A DNA stretch of 49,439 nt from Stentor coeruleus (taxonomy: Eukaryota > Ciliophora > Heterotrichea > Heterotrichida > Stentoridae), in the NCBI GenBank assembly GCA_001970955.1, contig MPUH01000503.1, positions 1 through 49,439 on the forward strand, read 5' to 3'. Under the pieces are notes generated by a model that was not told where the DNA came from, did no database searches, and saw only the letters and a program-made list of their open reading frames with translations. Shown here one piece after another: positions 27,956 to 38,700 of the stretch. Made by a program: the position numbers and the translations under genes. Position 1 is the stretch's first letter. The number at the start of each line of letters is the position of its first letter.

Positions 27956-30900
27956 TTACCCCTTTTTGAGCTTTTTCTCAACTTCCTGTACAAGTTTATT
28001 GTTTCTCCCAACTTTATCTTTTATAGCCATTTCAATTTCAATCTGGTCTTTAACTATATTGCTAAGTTTTGTTTCTATATCGGCTTTAATAATTTTTTCT
28101 GATGCAAGGGTGATTTTCTTTATGGAGTTCTGAACTGTTATCACTTGTTTTTTGATGGTTTTGATTTTTTCCATAGTTTTATCAGCACCTGATTCCCCAA
28201 CTTGAACAAAGTCACATTTGTGTAGATAATGTTTATGAGTCAGATGCTTTTTCCAAAACATAACTTTTTCAAGATCAACAATCATTTCTGTAAGTTCTCT
28301 TAAACCACAAATATCATCAATTAAATCTACAGCAGTTGCTGTATCAGACATAATAGCAATGAGTAAGTTCAACATGATCAAAGGATTAATCATCGTAGCG
28401 ATAAAGAAAATAATCCAATCAAACGGATCAGTAATATTAGTATCAAAATCTCCTAAATCCAATCTATAAGCAACAGTTAAATACATAGGAAAAGGTTGTG
28501 CTTCAGGTTTTCTCATATAATACACAAAAGCAAAAGCTAGTGTTGCATAAAACAATATGAAAAAAAATGTTGTTATATCAACAATGACTTGAATAATAAG
28601 CCTAACCATATACCTAGTTTCATCAAACATCCTAAAACATGAAATTCCCCTAGTCCATGAAAATATTAGAACTGCTAACAAAATATCAGTATTATAATTC
28701 CCTTTCCAAGCCATAATAGCATAAAAACTAAAACTTATACTTCTCATTTGGTCTAATACATTCCATGTACTTCTCCAATAATCCCCAAAATCTGTGGCAA
28801 CTTGAAGGACTTCATATAAAACTAAAACTACATGAACAATAATCAATAATAATAAAAATGCTTTAGATTCAAGTAAAACCACAATATGAAGTCCTAATAA
28901 TATCAAATAAGATATGTAAATAAACCCAAGGGTATATTGTGCTGGTTTGATTTTTCTCCATTTACATTGAAGATACTCTTGGACTATTGCACTACGGAAA
29001 ATCTCTGGATTTGAACAATCTAATAAGCTTTTAAGAAAATATATACTCCCATATGTACCTAAATCAATATCTAAAGGAAATGTAGACTGGCTAAAAACTA
29101 TTGGTCTGCCAGTATTTGTGTAATATTCTTTTTTAACTATTTTATCTGGAATAATTGTATATTGATCAGATAAATGTAAAGCTGGTAAGTCAGCTTCAAT
29201 CATACAAAATCTAGGTAAATACATATCATTATTTTCTACCATCATACTATCATATAATTTTGTTATATAAGGATAGTCAATTGTATTAAGTTTAGCCAAA
29301 CAACTTTCTAATGGGACAAATGCTCTTGGGTTTTTAGGTTTATTAATTCGATCTTGGCTTTCGATTTTCATAAACTTAATACAAATATCGATACAGTTTT
29401 TATATTGCATTTCTACACATATTGATAATGGATTTTCTCCTTTTATTGAAGAAATGAATGATGCTTTGTTTTGCGGACTGAAAAAAGCTTTGTTTAAATC
29501 ATCGTGTCTGTTACTGTAAGCTAGTAGATGTGCTGGGCCTATTAGATAAGGAAGGACTAGCCAATGATTGTATTCCATACTGTATTGTGCTTTAACAGTT
29601 TCTTTTTGGCTATCTAGGACGAATTGCATGAACCTATGCATTGATCCATGATTTTTACCAATAATTCTTATCCTTGTTGTGTTAATACAGTTTTCTTCTA
29701 TATAAATTGTATCCCATTCAGCAATTGCAACATAGAATTCGTTTGAACTTACTGCAAGGCTTAAACCTTTATATAAAGTGTCAGTTTGAAATAGTAAAGA
29801 TAAATTTTCTAATTGCCAATAACTAACCCTATGGTTTTGTAGGGTTATTAAAAAAGAATGGTCTTCGGAAATGTAAATCCCGGTATTTGGTTCAGGTTCA
29901 GTTGGAACAAGTATATAAAGTAAAACCCCTTCAATCGTCCAAATAATAACCATCCCATCTTCTGAACCTGAAATAATATACCCAGCATCGCTCATAACAA
30001 TCTTCAAAACAGCAGTCTCATGTCTAGACATAATAACAATCCTTGCCCCAGTTTCTACATCCCACTTAGAAAGTGTACAATCCCTTGAAGCTGTCACCAA
30101 ATGTTTATCATTATTAATAAAATGCATACACGTCACAATTTCCAAATGCCCCTTTAAATACTTTCTCCTAACTAAAACATCATAGTCATTAATAATAACA
30201 CGACTAAATGTATCACTAACTGCTATTAAAGTTTCAGCTTCTGACAATGCAATACTAACAGGTATAAAACCAAGTTCATTAACCTCAACTTTATTCATAG
30301 GCATCTCCCATGTATACAAATTCATATCCTCTGAGCTAATAATCAAATTTTTCGAATCCGAAGTCAAAATCGCATCAGTTAATGGCCCTTTAATTTCAAT
30401 TCTCTCTAATTCAATATGTAATTTATAGTCCCAGATTATTATCAAACCATCTTTTCCTATACTTATAAGTTCATTTGACTGAGGAACAAATAATAGTTTT
30501 ATTATTTTACTTGTATGTGCACGATATCTTGCATTTGGAAATAATAAAGGAATCTTCCAAGACATAAGACTTGTTGTGTTTTGTATATAATAAACTGTTA
30601 AATGACTTTGAGATGGTTTCAAACTTAAAACTTCACTATCGTTCATATTCAAAACATAAGGCATACTTTCTACTTTAGTATCCCAAACTTTTATAATCTT
30701 ATCTATACTTGAAGATACTAAATATTTATTCCCACGAACAAAAGCTAAACCTGTTATTCGATCATCATGTCCACAGTATATATATTTTAAACTCATTTCC
30801 ATTTCAATTCCCCATATTTTGATTTTATTATTTTCAAAAGCTGCGGCAACACAATCACTATCATCACTAAAAGCTAGTATTACAACTTTTGATCCTTGGA

Positions 30901-31570
30901 TTCCTATTTCTTTTATTATATTTTCAGTTGTCAGGTCTACTATTGATATTGCCCCTTGATCACCTGCAATTGCCATAAGTCCTCCATCATCACTTATTTC
31001 AAGGTTTTCAACATTTGAATCATGGGAAATTTTAGTTACTACATAATTTTCTGTATAAAAATCTTCTTCTTGGCTTAGTTGAATTACCCCAACATATGGT
31101 TGAGAGTTGCAGAAATAAATGCGGTTTGTGCGAATGTCTGATTTTATATAATTTATTCCATCAGGAAAATATGATTTGTATATTGGTTTTAGGGCTGGGA
31201 ACTCTAAAAAGAAAATTTCGAAGTTTGAATTTGTCACGACTACTTGTTGTGTTTTGAGAACGAGGAGGATGTTTGTGATTGGAAAACCATTACAGATTTC
31301 CTCATCGCGGAGGATTTTCCCTAAAGAAGTATCGATATTTGCTACGTTACCATATTGGCCGCCTACTACAACATATCTTTCATCTTCAGATACATCAAAG
31401 CATACCGGCTTAAAAACAGTATCATAATTTTTTGGTAGTTGTCGCTGGCAAAATCGATTAAATTGTTCGAGGGCTTCGAAAAAATTAGCTGGTTCTTTAA
31501 ATCGATATGAATCTAAGTTTGTTGTTCCAAACGATCCAAGACTATAGGCAGCGTCCATACCACTAGACAT
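27956..31570 (-). CDS. WD40-repeat ion channel, TRP/polycystin-like fusion
   Basis: The 1204-residue protein joins two beta-propellers to a channel. Residues about 50-650 hold many WD40 blades (for example CGHDDRITGLAFVRG ... IIKVWD, LKGHLEIVTCMHF ... LSKWD, SGSEDGMVIIWT). A short ankyrin-like helix pair (NPLSICVEMQYKNCIDICIKF) follows. Residues about 875-1075 are six hydrophobic segments, a voltage-sensor-like S4 without regular Arg spacing, a pore loop with LDLGDFD (1037-1043) close to the TRP/polycystin filter region, and a final helix ending LNLLIAIMSDT, the standard TRP S6 end. The C-terminal 100 residues are Lys-rich and helical. A cation channel is likely; ion choice and gating cannot be read. 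Confidence 0.88.
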   Translation of the reverse strand: MSSGMDAAYSLGSFGTTNLDSYRFKEPANFFEALEQFNRFCQRQLPKNYDTVFKPVCFDVSEDERYVVVGGQYGNVANIDTSLGKILRDEEICNGFPITNILLVLKTQQVVVTNSNFEIFFLEFPALKPIYKSYFPDGINYIKSDIRTNRIYFCNSQPYVGVIQLSQEEDFYTENYVVTKISHDSNVENLEISDDGGLMAIAGDQGAISIVDLTTENIIKEIGIQGSKVVILAFSDDSDCVAAAFENNKIKIWGIEMEMSLKYIYCGHDDRITGLAFVRGNKYLVSSSIDKIIKVWDTKVESMPYVLNMNDSEVLSLKPSQSHLTVYYIQNTTSLMSWKIPLLFPNARYRAHTSKIIKLLFVPQSNELISIGKDGLIIIWDYKLHIELERIEIKGPLTDAILTSDSKNLIISSEDMNLYTWEMPMNKVEVNELGFIPVSIALSEAETLIAVSDTFSRVIINDYDVLVRRKYLKGHLEIVTCMHFINNDKHLVTASRDCTLSKWDVETGARIVIMSRHETAVLKIVMSDAGYIISGSEDGMVIIWTIEGVLLYILVPTEPEPNTGIYISEDHSFLITLQNHRVSYWQLENLSLLFQTDTLYKGLSLAVSSNEFYVAIAEWDTIYIEENCINTTRIRIIGKNHGSMHRFMQFVLDSQKETVKAQYSMEYNHWLVLPYLIGPAHLLAYSNRHDDLNKAFFSPQNKASFISSIKGENPLSICVEMQYKNCIDICIKFMKIESQDRINKPKNPRAFVPLESCLAKLNTIDYPYITKLYDSMMVENNDMYLPRFCMIEADLPALHLSDQYTIIPDKIVKKEYYTNTGRPIVFSQSTFPLDIDLGTYGSIYFLKSLLDCSNPEIFRSAIVQEYLQCKWRKIKPAQYTLGFIYISYLILLGLHIVVLLESKAFLLLLIIVHVVLVLYEVLQVATDFGDYWRSTWNVLDQMRSISFSFYAIMAWKGNYNTDILLAVLIFSWTRGISCFRMFDETRYMVRLIIQVIVDITTFFFILFYATLAFAFVYYMRKPEAQPFPMYLTVAYRLDLGDFDTNITDPFDWIIFFIATMINPLIMLNLLIAIMSDTATAVDLIDDICGLRELTEMIVDLEKVMFWKKHLTHKHYLHKCDFVQVGESGADKTMEKIKTIKKQVITVQNSIKKITLASEKIIKADIETKLSNIVKDQIEIEMAIKDKVGRNNKLVQEVEKKLKKG

Positions 31571-32360
31571 ATTATTTAAATTTTATCCATTTGCACAAAG
31601 GCGATTTACCAAATTTTTTAAGAAATTTCATGATTTTTATATAGAATAAGTGTATAGAGTAACATAAATTTGATATAAATACAGTAATTTGTAATGAAAA
31701 TATTGCATAATTCACAAATATCAACTGATACTATAAATGATAGAATGTTATGCGCATTTTATAGCATGAATGTATTATCTAGTTTTTATATTCGAAGATT
31801 ATTCTTTTATTAATAAAATAGCAAAATTAACCAAATTTAACCTTGATAATTTGGAAAATATTTTTTTTTTATTCAAACTGTATTTGGCTTTTAAGATAAT
31901 TTAATTCAGATAATGATATCGCATTTACTATTTGGAATAATATGATGTTAAATGATTTATTGCGCGTATTTGGAATTGGAATATTTCTAGCAAGCTATAG
32001 AAATTTAAAATCAAAAAATAATTTGCATTCAAATATTTTAATAAATAATAGTATTTTTTAGTGTATTGCAACTCTTAAGCGATAAGTATTTATTTCTATT
32101 GTTGTTTATGATCCTTAAAGCTTTGAGAGTTATTAAATTTATAATGATTAAAATTATTTTTCTTAAATTAATATAGTTTTTCAAAAAATCTGTTTGCATA
32201 TATAATAAAAAATTACATAATCAGTTATGATTTGAGATAATATTTCTTGATACCTTAACTATAAAGCAATTTCTTATTAGTTTTTTTATTTCTCAAATAC
32301 ACTTACCTTTATTAACTGTCTAGTTTACCAAAATAATATGATCATGGTAGTTAATAAAAC
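31571..32360. other. Long AT-rich divergent intergenic region
   Basis: Lies between the start of the minus-strand channel gene and the start of the plus-strand B-box-like gene, so it must hold both promoters. Composition is extremely AT-rich with homopolymer T and A runs. No open frame, RNA gene or repeat seen. Confidence 0.5.
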
Positions 32361-33068
32361 ATGCAATTTTGTAATCATTGTTCTAATGAAGCAGTATTTT
32401 CTTGCAACTGTACTAAGCCAGGTATACTTTGCCTCAAGCATTTCAATATTCACAAGCTACAAGTATCAGGGATTCACATTCCTGATCTAATATTTTCTTC
32501 TAATTCTGTATTAGCAGGAATCCAACTTGCCTTAACTGCTCTATACAAAGATGTATTAACAGAAGCAAAAGGAGCTATGGAAGTTATAAGACATAAAGCC
32601 TCTCAAGATCTCGCCTTAATAAAATCCTTACAAAATATATCGCAAAAAAAATATTCGGAAAAACTACTGCTACAAATTGGATCACTAAAACCTTTTGATG
32701 ACCAGATAAAAAAAGAAGGAACTTTCTTCAGTTTCCACTTTGAGAAATTTATTGAAAGCCTTAAAAAAATCCAAGTTGAAATAAACAGTAGAGTTAGAAT
32801 TCAAAGTAATAATTTAAGAGAACAAAACTTGATAGATGAACCAAATGCAAAAATTAATTTACCGATTAATAATAATCGACCTCCAAATTCAAGTTCTGGA
32901 TTAAATTCTTCACAACCTGCATCAGAATTAGGTAGAAATTCAAGTATAAATCCAAGTCAGAGAAATGTTAATTCAGGTATAAGAGGAAATAAAGATAAAA
33001 TAAAAATTGCTGAGATAAAAAACGATGGATTTAATGAAAGAAATAATCAATATCGTTCCAGGAAATAG
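32361..33068 (+). CDS. B-box-like zinc-binding protein, first of a tandem pair
   Basis: A 235-residue protein beginning with a compact Cys/His set: CNHC, CNC, C-LKH, then IHK and GIH (residues 4-38). This spacing resembles a B-box zinc finger, though shortened. Residues 50-165 form helices that could be the coiled coil that follows B-boxes in TRIM-type proteins; the tail is Asn/Ser-rich. The neighbour starting at 33327 has the same layout, and the two are probably ancient tandem duplicates. No RING or C-terminal TRIM domain is present. Function unknown. Confidence 0.65.
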   Translation: MQFCNHCSNEAVFSCNCTKPGILCLKHFNIHKLQVSGIHIPDLIFSSNSVLAGIQLALTALYKDVLTEAKGAMEVIRHKASQDLALIKSLQNISQKKYSEKLLLQIGSLKPFDDQIKKEGTFFSFHFEKFIESLKKIQVEINSRVRIQSNNLREQNLIDEPNAKINLPINNNRPPNSSSGLNSSQPASELGRNSSINPSQRNVNSGIRGNKDKIKIAEIKNDGFNERNNQYRSRK

Positions 33069-33326
33069 TTTAATAAAGATAATAAGTTTTTATTTAATAA
33101 AGGGCTTTATGTTTATATTTGTATACATAAAATAGCTAAATATATAGTTTGCATTATTATCATTATTATTACATCGTTATAAATATATAAATTTTATTAT
33201 ATTTTATCATTAAAACCTATAAACTTATATAAAAAGTTTTATTATCCAGAAAGTCTTTTAATCCTAAAGTTTTGTATGCTCTTAAAAAACTTCCCCTATA
33301 GAAATCGTAAATTTTTCCGAATAAAT

Positions 33327-34142
33327 ATGATTAGGTGTTTTGTTGATGGATGCGCAGAAAGCCCAAAATATCAATGTCAATGCACTAGCGCTCTTGCATA
33401 TATGTGCAGAAACCATACTAATCATCACACTCTAGACTCAACAAAAGAGCATAAAATAACCTTATCAAAATCAATCATCAGCATGGCATATAATTCTTTA
33501 CATGAATCTTTATCTAAAATTTCCACCCAGCTTATAGAAACCTCAAATAACTCCATAAAAGAAATCAAAGTTGAGCTTAATAAAAACTTAAATCGAATTT
33601 TAGAACTTGAAAAAATCTTAGGTAGCTTTTTTTATAGTCATCAAGATGCAACAAAAAATTTAATAGAACCTATAAATAATGCAATTTATAATCAAGGGAT
33701 TAAAACATTAAGTTTTTTTAAAGCTTTTTGTGATGATGTTGAAAATATTAGTAAAACATATGAAACTAATGTTTTAATTTATGATTCAATAAGAAATAAT
33801 TATAGTAGAGGAAATAATTATAGGCAAAAATATAGAGAGGTAAATAATAGACAAGATGAAGAAGAAGTAAAAGTTTTAAATAATCCAACACAAGCTGATG
33901 ATTATGAAGAAAAATGGTTTATTAAAATCCCGAAAGGGCCTTTGAACTTATTGAATGAAAGGCTGCAAAAACAGATTAAAGATGCTCGGAATAATAAATT
34001 AGAAACTTTTCAGATTTTTGATCATGGACAACCTTATGCGCATGTTGATTTGAAAAACTTAAAGTTATACAAATTTAATTCTCATGGGTCTACAGATCAA
34101 CCTTTATGTTTAGTTGCTACTAGGAAAAAGAAACAAAGATAG
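33327..34142 (+). CDS. B-box-like zinc-binding protein, second of a tandem pair
   Basis: The frame is open from 33276, but by comparison with the upstream neighbour the start is taken at ATG 33327 (MIRCFVDGC), giving 271 residues. The N-terminus has a Cys/His set (CFVDGC, CQC, MCRNHTNHH, then EHK) like the first gene, followed by long helices (about 45-160). The C-terminal 50 residues (QIFDHGQPYAHVDLKNLKLYKFN) are not found in the first gene and are of unknown type. Sequence identity between the pair is low, so the duplication is old. Confidence 0.65.
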   Translation: MIRCFVDGCAESPKYQCQCTSALAYMCRNHTNHHTLDSTKEHKITLSKSIISMAYNSLHESLSKISTQLIETSNNSIKEIKVELNKNLNRILELEKILGSFFYSHQDATKNLIEPINNAIYNQGIKTLSFFKAFCDDVENISKTYETNVLIYDSIRNNYSRGNNYRQKYREVNNRQDEEEVKVLNNPTQADDYEEKWFIKIPKGPLNLLNERLQKQIKDARNNKLETFQIFDHGQPYAHVDLKNLKLYKFNSHGSTDQPLCLVATRKKKQR

Positions 34143-35767
34143 TTAAAATAATATTTATGCTAGGGAATATTTATCTTAAAGTATTATAGATTTTTATGTA
34201 TTTAATAAATTTATGTAAACTTATTATGATTGAAGACATTATTGAAGAATAGATTTTTAAAGGAAGAATTTATATTTTAAGTATGTTTAAGTTAAATAAA
34301 AATTGTAGGTAAATTAATACGGTCTTTTTAGATGAAGATTTATTGTTAATAAAGTTAGTTATGATAAGGGGATATTAAATAGGGACTATATTTATTTTGT
34401 AGAAACAATTATTATATATGATCATAAACTATTACGTTTCTAGTTTAAAATATTTGGTAAAAAGTAAAATAAATCTTGCTGTGCTATTTTTACTAGAAGT
34501 GCTAACTTTTGTAGTTTGTCTTTACATAAAATTATATATTCACGATAAAAAATTTACTTAAAAATTTATACTATCTAAAGCAAATAAGACTACTAGATTT
34601 ATATTTTGAAAAACATAAAATATTTCTTCACATTTACCTAATATTTACATATCATTGAAGTGTTTTTCTGCTATAATTCTTAATATTAAAAAGCAAATTA
34701 CTCATAAATATTAAAAAAAAATGTTATTCTGCAAACTCTAATAGAGCAAAAATAGTATTTTTTGAAAGATTATTTCTTAAGAAAAAAGTAAAGTAAAGCA
34801 AATTTAAAAAAATGTTTATATGACTAAAATACTTGAAATATATGAGAAATATATAACATGGAAAACTATTTCAAAATATTTATACAATTTTACTGGCTTA
34901 GATAATTAGCACAAGGATAATTATTAGATTTTAAATAAATTAGTTTCATTACTGAAGATTTAAATATCAGAAATAAGCTCTAACATCATATTTTCAAGTT
35001 TTACTTTCCTTACATTAATTTTAAATGATGCATATCATGGCAAGCTTAAAAAGCATCAATAAGAATAAAAAATTAAAGATTTTTTATTGTTCATGTTCAT
35101 TAAATAGTCCAAAAATTAAAATGAATAAAATCAAATAATATCATAAAGCATTTTTGAATAAATTGATTGTATTTTTTAGTAGTAAAGCATTATAAATACA
35201 TCGCAAATACTAATAAATAGTAAAAAAACTAAAAATAATAAGCCATCTGCCATTAAACACTAAAAAAATATACAATTCTGTTCTCATTTTGAATACATTT
35301 TCTAAAATAAAATCAAATATATAAAGAAACCAAAAAACTAAGAAAAAATATAAAATCTTTAAAACAAAGATTTTATTTGCATTTTTCATATATGCCTAGC
35401 CTTGAATACTCAATTTCAGATATCAATAGAGGAATTTTTGGATTCACCTAAGTATAAATAAACAAAAATAAAATTAAGTGGGGAAACTTATCCTTTATGC
35501 TAAAATATTCACAGACTATATATAAAAGTTAGCCTATTTATCTATTTCATCCTTTGAAAAGTTATTGTATAATAAAAGGTAGGAAAATTTACAGTTTTTT
35601 ATCTCAAAGTAAACTTTAGCCTATACCAACCTATAACAGTTAGCAGTTTAAGATTATCTGACCCTTATATAAATCTTTTTTTTGTTATAAAATCATTCTT
35701 ATAGGAGTAGTAATTTTTGTATATAGTTCGTACAAGTAAAAATTTTAGGTTGAAGCTTAATATAAAA
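34143..35767. other. 1.6-kb intergenic region, longest in the window
   Basis: AT content is very high throughout and both strands are full of stops. No tRNA, conserved RNA element or long repeat seen. It leads into the giant gene and may hold an extended promoter. In a genome this dense its length is unusual. Confidence 0.5.
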
Positions 35768-38700
35768 ATGTGGTTAGGAATCATCATGGCCATCCTGGCA
35801 AACTTAGTTTCAAGTTTGACTATAACCGGTGTATCAACTACAAGCGGTACCGTAAACGAGCTTTCCTTAAAAGGTTCAATTTACGGTGGAACAGCCTTAT
35901 ATTTATCCGGAGACTTTTCTGATGTGGATGCATCCTCAATGAAAGTCTTGATCGGTGAAATAGAATGTCCGATAATTGAATTCCGTTGGCACGAAAGCAG
36001 TTTCGAATGTACAGTTCCAAAGCCAACTGATATTTTTACTTCCGATCTTCCATTGACATTTTCTACAACAGTTGATACTTTTATAACAATAGATTCCTCA
36101 GTGTCAAAAGTTTTTTCATATACTCTTGAGGAGACACCTATAATATTTTACATGAATCCTTCAGAAGCTTCCCCTGGAGACGATGTAGCTTTTGTCGGCC
36201 GCTGGCGGACGACCGATTGGAAAAATGTTTTTGAAGCAAAACTGGGAGAGAAGCAAATGACAATATATAGAGAAGATACTGAAACATTAAGCAATTGGGG
36301 TCCGTTTAACATTACAGTACAAGTTGGGGATAATATTCAAGGTATTGAAGAGCCGAAGTTTTTAATGAAATCAGGTCAAGCAGGTTTTTCATGGATTGGG
36401 AAGACTTTTACACCTACAGGACAAGGTTTTTATTTCAGAACTTTAGCAAAAATTGATTCAACAAGCTCTTCAGTTGCAAGTCCATTAGGTCAACTTCCAC
36501 TTGAGATTAATGGAGCAGGTTTTACAAGTAATATTGATGATATTTCAGTAACTACTGATGGACAAACTTGTGATGTTACTTATGTTGATTACAATGTTAT
36601 AAAATGCACAACAAGATCTGGAACATCAAGTTCTGAGAATTATTATGAAGGCAATGTTGGGATTTTAAGAAACATGTGGAATGATACAACAGATTCTTTA
36701 GAAAATTTGATAGGAACAACACCAACTTATACTTTTATTCAAGCAACACCTGAAATAAGAAGGGATGAATATACAAAAACAAGATCTCAAATGATAGGTT
36801 TATTTAAAGCTCCTAAAACTGGGGAGTATACTTTTTATATAGCTTCAGATGATGCAGCTAAAGTATGGCTTAGTACAGATGCTAGTCCTGCAAATAAAGT
36901 TAAAATTATCGAGTTTAATAGCTGGACTTTAGCAAAACAGAAATTTTACCAGCCAACAACAATATCAAGTGTTGTCGAATTACAAGCTGATAGTTTGTAT
37001 TACATGGAAATCTGGAATTATAACTACGGTGGGTCAGGACATTTTGATATTGGAGTACAAGTTCCAGGTGATGGGTCTGCTCCAAATAAAATGCCTTTTA
37101 TTCAACATATCATCATATCACCCCGTGAAATTGTCCGTGAAATCCAAACTATAACCATAACCCCACCATCAGGAACTCCATCTGGGAAACTATCATTTTA
37201 TTATGGAAGTGCTAAATCCTTAGTTGTAAACTTTAACACTGATCAAGGCATATGGGTTTGTGATGATATTATAGTAGCATTGAACCACTTAAATACAACT
37301 GAGCATTTCTTATGTGAATATGAATGGAGTGGAAGTAGTTTACTTTATCATATAAAATTTGACTCAGCTTTAACTTCAAGTAGAAAGGTTTTAACTGCAG
37401 ATTGGACTGGCTTACAACCTGTTGGGACTATTGTTTCAACTAGTCCAACTCCTGGTACAACAACTCTTAGTGGAACTTTTATAGTAAAACGAAAAGGAGA
37501 TGCTACACAAGATGTTAAATTTGGTACTGGATATAGTTCATTTGAATATCAAGTCAATAAAGAATTGAAAAATATTCAGAATAATTTAATTGTATATGGA
37601 ACTGTGAACTCTGAAATATGCGACTTTTTACTTATGTTGCCTAGTGAGATGGTTGCAGACTCAAGTGAATATTTTGAACTTGATTTAACAGGAATGACAG
37701 GCGGAGGTATTGAGGATTCAGATACTCCAAATGATGTTGCTTATACATCTGAAATCCTTTTCGCTAATGCTAATGACCAATTCTTCCCTGTGATACCTTC
37801 AGATTTCTTAAGGCTTTATAAAGAAAATCCTCAGACTATTGTAAAAGTTAATGATGTTGGTGTGGTTTGTAAAGGAAACTGCGATTTTACTTATGTTACC
37901 CAGGATTCTAATTTCCCAACAATTACAAGTTTTACTTATTCTAATCCAACTTTAACTCTTACGGGGACTAATTTCGATTTAGTTAGTACTGAAGCTGAAG
38001 ATTTTATTGTCACTGTAGGTTTAGGACCTTGCCCTGTTGATACAGTCAGTAGTACAGAAATTGTATGTACACTTGGTGTTGGTATTGCTGGAAATCATCA
38101 ACCTGTGGTTATTGGGGTTAAATACGGACTTTTACTATTAGATCCTAATGTTGTTGATACTATATTCCAAGCACTAACTGTTGATTCTGTCACACCTAAT
38201 TTAGGGGGAAATTCTGGAGGTACCGTGCTGAATTTTGTTGGAAAAGGGTTTTTAAATGATATCACCAACACTGACTATACTCTTCAAGTCAAAATCGGTA
38301 ACTCAGTTTGCAGTATAATCTCAGTATCAACAACAAAATTAAGTTGTAAAACATCAGCTTATACAACAAGCAACAATCAACTTACTGTGACAATAAATGG
38401 AGAAACATTTTCATCAATATCATTATTTAGTTATACAAATTCAGCTGTAGTCAATACAATAACCCCAGATCATGGTAGTACAATTACATTAACAACAGTC
38501 ACACTTACTGGTGAGAATTTCCCAACAGATAAAAAGAATATTTTAGTGAAAATGGGTGAATATGATTGTTTGGTTGTTAGTAGCACAGCTCAACAAGTTG
38601 TATGTCATATGTTAGGAGGTCCTCCTGGAGAGTATACAGTTGAAGTTATAGTAATAAATGAAGATAATCAAGGATATGCACTTATGTCTCTTGGATTTGA

